Assembly (NCBI RefSeq): GCF_014836615.1
Contig: NZ_JACSQN010000017.1
Coordinates: forward strand, 1 to 50,262
DNA length: 50,262 nucleotides
Direction of reading: 5' to 3'
Origin: Sporosarcina quadrami
GTDB taxonomy: Bacteria; Bacillota; Bacilli; Bacillales_A; Planococcaceae
The notes below the pieces were generated by a model, which worked only from the letters and a program-made list of their open reading frames with translations, was not told the origin of the DNA and made no database searches. This document shows, in pieces, positions 46,701 to 50,262 of this stretch (positions are counted from its first letter, which is position 1; the number at the start of each line of letters is the position of its first letter). The translations under genes were made by a program, and so were the position numbers.

Positions 46701-47954
46701 TTATTTATAATGACCACCAATCAGTTTTGAACGATGGACAGCTGTTCCGGCATCCGTGTAAGATACTGCGCGCAACACAGCAGTGGAGCCATATTTTTTT
46801 CGTAGAGAATCCATCGTTTTACCGAGTTGTCGATTGCGCCATTTATGCTCTTCAAAGAGACTCAGCTGCATTGAATGCTCATCTTCAAGATTGGCGAGAC
46901 TCACGGCGAGGCGCCGTGCTGGGCGTCCATCATGGAATTCGTCAAGCAGCTCCGTACAAAGGCGGAAGATTGTCAATGTATCATTCGTTGCCTCATGCAT
47001 CGAACGGGAACGTCCAAACCCACCGCCGAGCGCGTCTTTTGAATAACCTACAGACAGATGAACGGTACGTCCTGCCTTCCCCGCTTCTCTTGCGCGGAAA
47101 GCCACGTCTTCACACATTTCAAGCAAAACAGCGAGGATGTCTTCCCGTTTCGTGTAGTCCCGAAAGAGAATCTGCCCTTTACCGTAACTGATTTGCCCCT
47201 CTATCAAAGGTGCGCCTAGTTCAGACAAATCAATGCCATGCGCGTGGTGGTATAGCTGGTTGCCCATAATGCCGAATTTTTTTTCTAATCTCTCGAGTGG
47301 TGTGTGCGCCAAGTCTCCGATTGAAAATATACCCATCGCGTTAAGATTCTTTTCCATCCTTCCACCAATTCCCCACATCCTGCTTAAAGGCGCTACTGGC
47401 CAAAGCCTTGTGGGGACATCCTCATATCTCCAGCGAGCAAACCCCGTCTTCTTTGCGTCAAGATCGAGTGCCAGTTTGGAGAGAAGCATATTCGGTCCCA
47501 TCCCACATGCCGACCGCAACTGGAATTGGTCGTACAACTCATCCTGGATGCGCCTAATCGTATCTTCAGGATTTCCCCAAAGTCGTTCTGTTCCGTCAAG
47601 GTCGATGAAGCTTTCGTCAACCGAATATACATGTATCGATTCTTTTGGTACGTAGCGATTCAGATGACGTGCGATTTCCATCGATACATCGATGTAAAAC
47701 TGCATTTTCGGCTCAATCAACCGGATGGAGGGATCATCAGGTATTTCATAGAGCCGCATACCTGTCTGTATACCGAAATGTTTTTTCAAAGCAGGTGAAG
47801 CCGCAAGCACTACCCCTCCTTTTCGTTTCTTGTCTCCAATTATAGCGATGGGTGTGTCCATGACATCCAGTCCTTCTAGTGTAGCCGCACAACTCGCATA
47901 GAAACTCCGCATATCCAGACAGACAATTTTCCGGTCCGGCAACCCTTCATACAT
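46701..47954 (-). CDS. Y-family DNA polymerase, UvrX/YqjW type
   Basis: This translesion polymerase of 417 residues has the Y-family catalytic sites: VCLDMRSFYASC with the first Asp and steric-gate region, and YSVDESFIDL with the Asp-Glu pair. The little-finger domain covers about 240-360. The C-terminal QLSLFE could be a beta-clamp binding motif. It is of the UvrX/YqjW subfamily rather than DinB. GGGAGG eight bases ahead of ATG 47954 is the ribosome binding site. A LexA box overlaps the transcript start, so expression should follow DNA damage. Confidence 0.92.
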   Translation of the reverse strand: MYEGLPDRKIVCLDMRSFYASCAATLEGLDVMDTPIAIIGDKKRKGGVVLAASPALKKHFGIQTGMRLYEIPDDPSIRLIEPKMQFYIDVSMEIARHLNRYVPKESIHVYSVDESFIDLDGTERLWGNPEDTIRRIQDELYDQFQLRSACGMGPNMLLSKLALDLDAKKTGFARWRYEDVPTRLWPVAPLSRMWGIGGRMEKNLNAMGIFSIGDLAHTPLERLEKKFGIMGNQLYHHAHGIDLSELGAPLIEGQISYGKGQILFRDYTKREDILAVLLEMCEDVAFRAREAGKAGRTVHLSVGYSKDALGGGFGRSRSMHEATNDTLTIFRLCTELLDEFHDGRPARRLAVSLANLEDEHSMQLSLFEEHKWRNRQLGKTMDSLRKKYGSTAVLRAVSYTDAGTAVHRSKLIGGHYK

Positions 47955-47968
47955 TATGCATGCCTCCC

Positions 47969-48020
47969 GTTAAGAACATTTGTTCTTAACAGTATACCCG
48001 AAACAGATAGCGCTATTCAA
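47969..48020 (-). promoter_or_regulatory. Promoter with LexA (SOS) box ahead of the polymerase gene
   Basis: On the minus strand TTGAAT (48015-48020) and TATACT (47991-47996) are 18 bases apart. Directly downstream a 22-bp palindrome (47969-47990) has GAAC-ATTT-GTTC at its centre (47974-47985), the core of the Bacillus LexA/DinR site. Confidence 0.85.
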
Positions 48021-48081
48021 TGGGCTCTCTTACCATTTCACTATAAAATTTGGCAGAAATGTACCTTATTTTCTTAAAAAC

Positions 48082-48109
48082 AAAAAAATCCACCCTCTGC
48101 AGGATGGAC
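48082..48109 (-). terminator. Terminator of the lipoprotein gene
   Basis: On the minus strand CCATCCT pairs with AGGGTGG (one G-U pair) around GCAG and is followed by seven T. Confidence 0.75.
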
Positions 48110-48119
48110 AAAGATATAT

Positions 48120-48923
48120 TTATTGAGCTACAGCAGCTTTTACTTCTTTAGGCAGTTCAAAATCTTTATTATCATTAAAATAGCTGTAAGTGGCGCTTAA
48201 CTTCTGACGCGCTCTGTAGGAATTTCCATGGCTGTATGTTTTCATATCTGCAGCCATTTTAAAGCTCGTTACGAAAGAAGTGCTTTTATTAATCGTAATG
48301 ACAAAATCCATTTTATCGATTAAGAGAAATCCTTCTTCTGAAGGTCCGATTTCAGGGAAAAGCTCTTTGAACTTTTTAAATTCGTTACGATCAAGGGATA
48401 ACCGCAATGCATAGCCATATTCGATTGGTTCGAGAATGAAATCATCTGCAAATACCTTGAATTTTGATAAATCTAGTATCGGATTTGTAGCAGATACTAA
48501 CGTGCCGAATGATTCTGCAAGTGGATCGACTGAAGTTTTTTCCCAGTCCTTTTGACGATCGTCCTTGACGATTAATTGTTCTCCGACCGTATACATATCC
48601 AAATTCCATTTCTCCACGCCACGCGGTTGAATCTGCACTTGACGATGAATTTTAACGGGTTCAAGGAAGGCTTCCATCGTCATATCGAATTTAGATCCTG
48701 ATTTCTCATTATTTTCAACATCGCCATCATAGACAATTACGCCATAATCATCATAGGAAATATGGGCACGAACGGACTTCAACGACTTTTGCATCGCCTG
48801 CTCGGATTTATCCAACAGCTCAGCTGCGGTCATTTTTTTCTGTGCCTCGCCTGTACTGCTGCTGCAAGCGGCAAGGAATACGATAAGTGTACTAACAGCG
48901 AAGATGCTTATTATTTTTTTCAA
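48120..48923 (-). CDS. DUF6612/LppX-like lipoprotein
   Basis: The 267-residue product has a lipoprotein signal ending in FLAAC, then a Ser-rich linker and a beta-rich domain resembling the LolA/LppX fold (for example SYDDYGVIVYDGDVENNEKSG and LIVKDDRQKDWEK). Proteins of this kind bind a lipid or act as sensors, but no function is known. The frame is open to 48956; GAAAGGAAG eight bases ahead of TTG 48923 gives the usual KKIISIF signal start. It is monocistronic. Confidence 0.78.
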   Translation of the reverse strand: MKKIISIFAVSTLIVFLAACSSSTGEAQKKMTAAELLDKSEQAMQKSLKSVRAHISYDDYGVIVYDGDVENNEKSGSKFDMTMEAFLEPVKIHRQVQIQPRGVEKWNLDMYTVGEQLIVKDDRQKDWEKTSVDPLAESFGTLVSATNPILDLSKFKVFADDFILEPIEYGYALRLSLDRNEFKKFKELFPEIGPSEEGFLLIDKMDFVITINKSTSFVTSFKMAADMKTYSHGNSYRARQKLSATYSYFNDNKDFELPKEVKAAVAQ

Positions 48924-49041
48924 TGTAAACTTCCTTTCTACAAAACCTACATTCATTTTACTGGAATAAGTTCACTTCATCAATGCTATTTGACGGATAG
49001 TCCAAGCAAGAAGTTGCATTACATACTAATGTGAAGAAATT

Positions 49042-50151
49042 TCACTTTGTAAAATGCCATTTTCCTACAGTAAATTCCTCTATTGCCGCAAGATCGGGTA
49101 CAAAACCGATTCCTTTCGTACTAGGGACTTTAATCTGGCCATCTAGCACAATCACTTCAGGTGTTATAATATCCTTCTCCCAGTAGCGTGAAGAACCCGC
49201 TGTATCGCCTGGAAGTATAAAGTTGGGCAAAGACGTCAGTGCGATATTATGGGCGCGGCCGATGCCCGCTTCCAGCATGCCGCCACACCAGACAGGAATG
49301 CCATGTGCCATGCAATAGTCATGGATCCTCTTTGCTTCCGACAAGCCCCCAACCCGTCCGATTTTCACATTAATAACTTTTGTACTGCCGAGAGCAATTG
49401 CTTTCCGCGCATCCGTTAGAGAATGGATACTTTCGTCAAGACAGATGGGAGTCTTCAGCTCTTGTTGCAAAACGGAATGATCGACAATGTCATCATAGCC
49501 GAGCGGCTGCTCAATCATGAGAAGGCCAAATTCATCAAGCTGTTTAAGTAGGCTAGTATCCTCGAGCGTATATGCTGAGTTCGCATCTGCCATAAGTGGA
49601 ACATCGGGAAATGATGCTCTCAATCCACGGATGAGCTCGATATCTTCGCCAGGTTTAATCTTCACTTTTATCCTTTTATACCCTTCATCCAAATAACTTT
49701 GCACCTTTGCAATTAATTGGGGCAAGTCTTGCTGAAGGCCAATACTGATGCCGACCTCTATAGACTGTCTATTTCCACCCAATGCTTTTGCAAGTGAAAG
49801 ATTGTTGCGTTTAGCGTACAAATCCCAGACTGCCCCTTCCACTGCCGCTTTTGCCATGTTGTTCCCGCGTATCGGCGAGAAAATTTCACCAACTTGGTCA
49901 GGATGTGACAATTTTTTTCCGATTAATAACGGAATAAGGAAATCACGAATCATATGCAAATTGGTATCTACAGTTTCTTCCGTATACCATGGGGCTTCGA
50001 AAGCGACTGATTCTCCCCAACCTGAATTCCCCAACTCATCCTTTACTTCGATTAATAGAAATTGTTTGTCCTGCAATGTGCCGAAACTCGTTGTAAAAGG
50101 TTCTTTCATACGCATTTTCAATCTACGGACTGTGAATTCTTCAATTAGCAT
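49042..50151 (-). CDS. menC: o-Succinylbenzoate synthase / N-acylamino acid racemase family
   Basis: This enolase-superfamily enzyme dehydrates SHCHC to o-succinylbenzoate in menaquinone synthesis; many members also racemise N-succinyl amino acids. The catalytic residues are in place: the KxK motif in RIKVKIKPG, metal ligands Asp in MADANSAY, Glu in MIEQPL and Asp in CLDESIHS, then the second Lys in [10 protein letters not shown]. The capping domain begins with [12 protein letters not shown]. Its 369 residues fit the Firmicute MenC/NSAR group. No other men gene is in the window. The IS end begins about 40 bases upstream, so its native promoter or upstream partner may have been displaced. Confidence 0.88.
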   Translation of the reverse strand: MLIEEFTVRRLKMRMKEPFTTSFGTLQDKQFLLIEVKDELGNSGWGESVAFEAPWYTEETVDTNLHMIRDFLIPLLIGKKLSHPDQVGEIFSPIRGNNMAKAAVEGAVWDLYAKRNNLSLAKALGGNRQSIEVGISIGLQQDLPQLIAKVQSYLDEGYKRIKVKIKPGEDIELIRGLRASFPDVPLMADANSAYTLEDTSLLKQLDEFGLLMIEQPLGYDDIVDHSVLQQELKTPICLDESIHSLTDARKAIALGSTKVINVKIGRVGGLSEAKRIHDYCMAHGIPVWCGGMLEAGIGRAHNIALTSLPNFILPGDTAGSSRYWEKDIITPEVIVLDGQIKVPSTKGIGFVPDLAAIEEFTVGKWHFTK

Positions 50152-50190
50152 TCAAATCCCCCCTCGTAAAAACATCCTGTCGCAGTGATG

Positions 50191-50262
50191 TGACCCCTAA
50201 AAGTTAGAGTTTTATATTACGCAGCTAATTGGCTGGCGTGAAGACGGTACTGAACCGGACTC
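50191..50262 (-). mobile_element. End of an IS3-family insertion sequence, cut by the window edge
   Basis: The terminus begins TGACCCCTAAAAGTTAGA at 50191 and matches the TG-ended inverted repeats of IS150-group elements. The transposase gene reads inward on the minus strand. Only its last codons are in the window. Confidence 0.8.
50217..50262 (-). CDS. IS3-family transposase OrfB, C-terminal end only
   Basis: The minus-strand frame ends SPVQYRLHASQLAA and stop, which is the usual C-terminus of IS150-type OrfB integrase-fold transposases (SPVEYR). Only 14 residues are visible, followed by the terminal repeat. The rest of the element lies beyond the window. Confidence 0.7.
   Translation of the reverse strand, partial: SPVQYRLHASQLAA

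Overview
The window reads as chromosome of a low-GC, endospore-forming Firmicute in the Bacillales, most like the Planococcaceae (Sporosarcina and relatives). The grounds are strong GGAGG-type ribosome binding sites with many TTG and GTG starts, B. subtilis-type gene neighbourhoods (yneR-plsY-parE-parC; citB/acnA-yneP-yneQ; ccdA-ccdC-yneK), a CotY/CotZ-type spore coat gene, and Bacillales-only families (YfkAB, YwaF, YvrJ, DUF1659, DUF2922). No rRNA, tRNA or CRISPR array was seen.

Layout. 0-2.4 kb: an IS-end-like palindrome, the radical-SAM protein YfkAB, membrane protein YwaF and a 58-residue basic protein. 2.4-6.1 kb: the riboflavin operon ribD-ribE-ribBA-ribH (minus) under an FMN riboswitch with a hairpin over the ribD ribosome binding site. 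6.5-10.7 kb: a mevalonate-to-isopentenyl-diphosphate operon, mvk-mvaD-pmk-fni (plus). 10.7-12 kb: a free-standing LAGLIDADG endonuclease followed by a protein with two copies of a ribbon-helix-helix-like unit. 12-13.4 kb: an MFS exporter with a dyad-rich control region. 13.4-19.1 kb: parC, parE, plsY and yneR.

19.2-30.7 kb: an insertion relative to B. subtilis, where yneR and yneQ are neighbours. It begins with a secreted protein of three NlpC/P60 domains, of which only the first keeps its catalytic residues, under a WalR-type box. Next comes an amide-ligase island: three MurF-like Mur-ligase domains, two YheC/YheD-type ATP-grasp proteins (one fused to a Mur ligase in a single 721-residue chain), two paralogous 406-residue carboxylate-amine ligases, a CotY/CotZ-family coat protein and an unknown 145-residue Cys-rich protein. 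Candidate sigma-E and sigma-K promoters precede its outer genes. I infer a mother-cell pathway that builds or attaches an amide-linked compound on the spore surface. This is the best candidate in the window for an undescribed system.

30.9-37.2 kb: yneQ, yneP and acnA, then an amino acid deaminase/aldolase and a lactone-oxidase gene interrupted by a frameshift. 37.3-42.6 kb: nicotinamidase pncA, a GlsB-type stress membrane protein with a candidate sigma-B promoter, a lytic transglycosylase, a Sco copper chaperone, the DUF1659-DUF2922-YvrJ trio, yneK, and ccdC, a thioredoxin-like gene and ccdA. 42.7-46.3 kb: a heterodimeric ABC exporter. 46.3-48 kb: an SOS-controlled Y-family polymerase with a YolD partner. 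48-50.2 kb: a lipoprotein and menC. The window ends inside an IS3-family element. Positions and motifs were read by eye; no database search or computed statistic was used.
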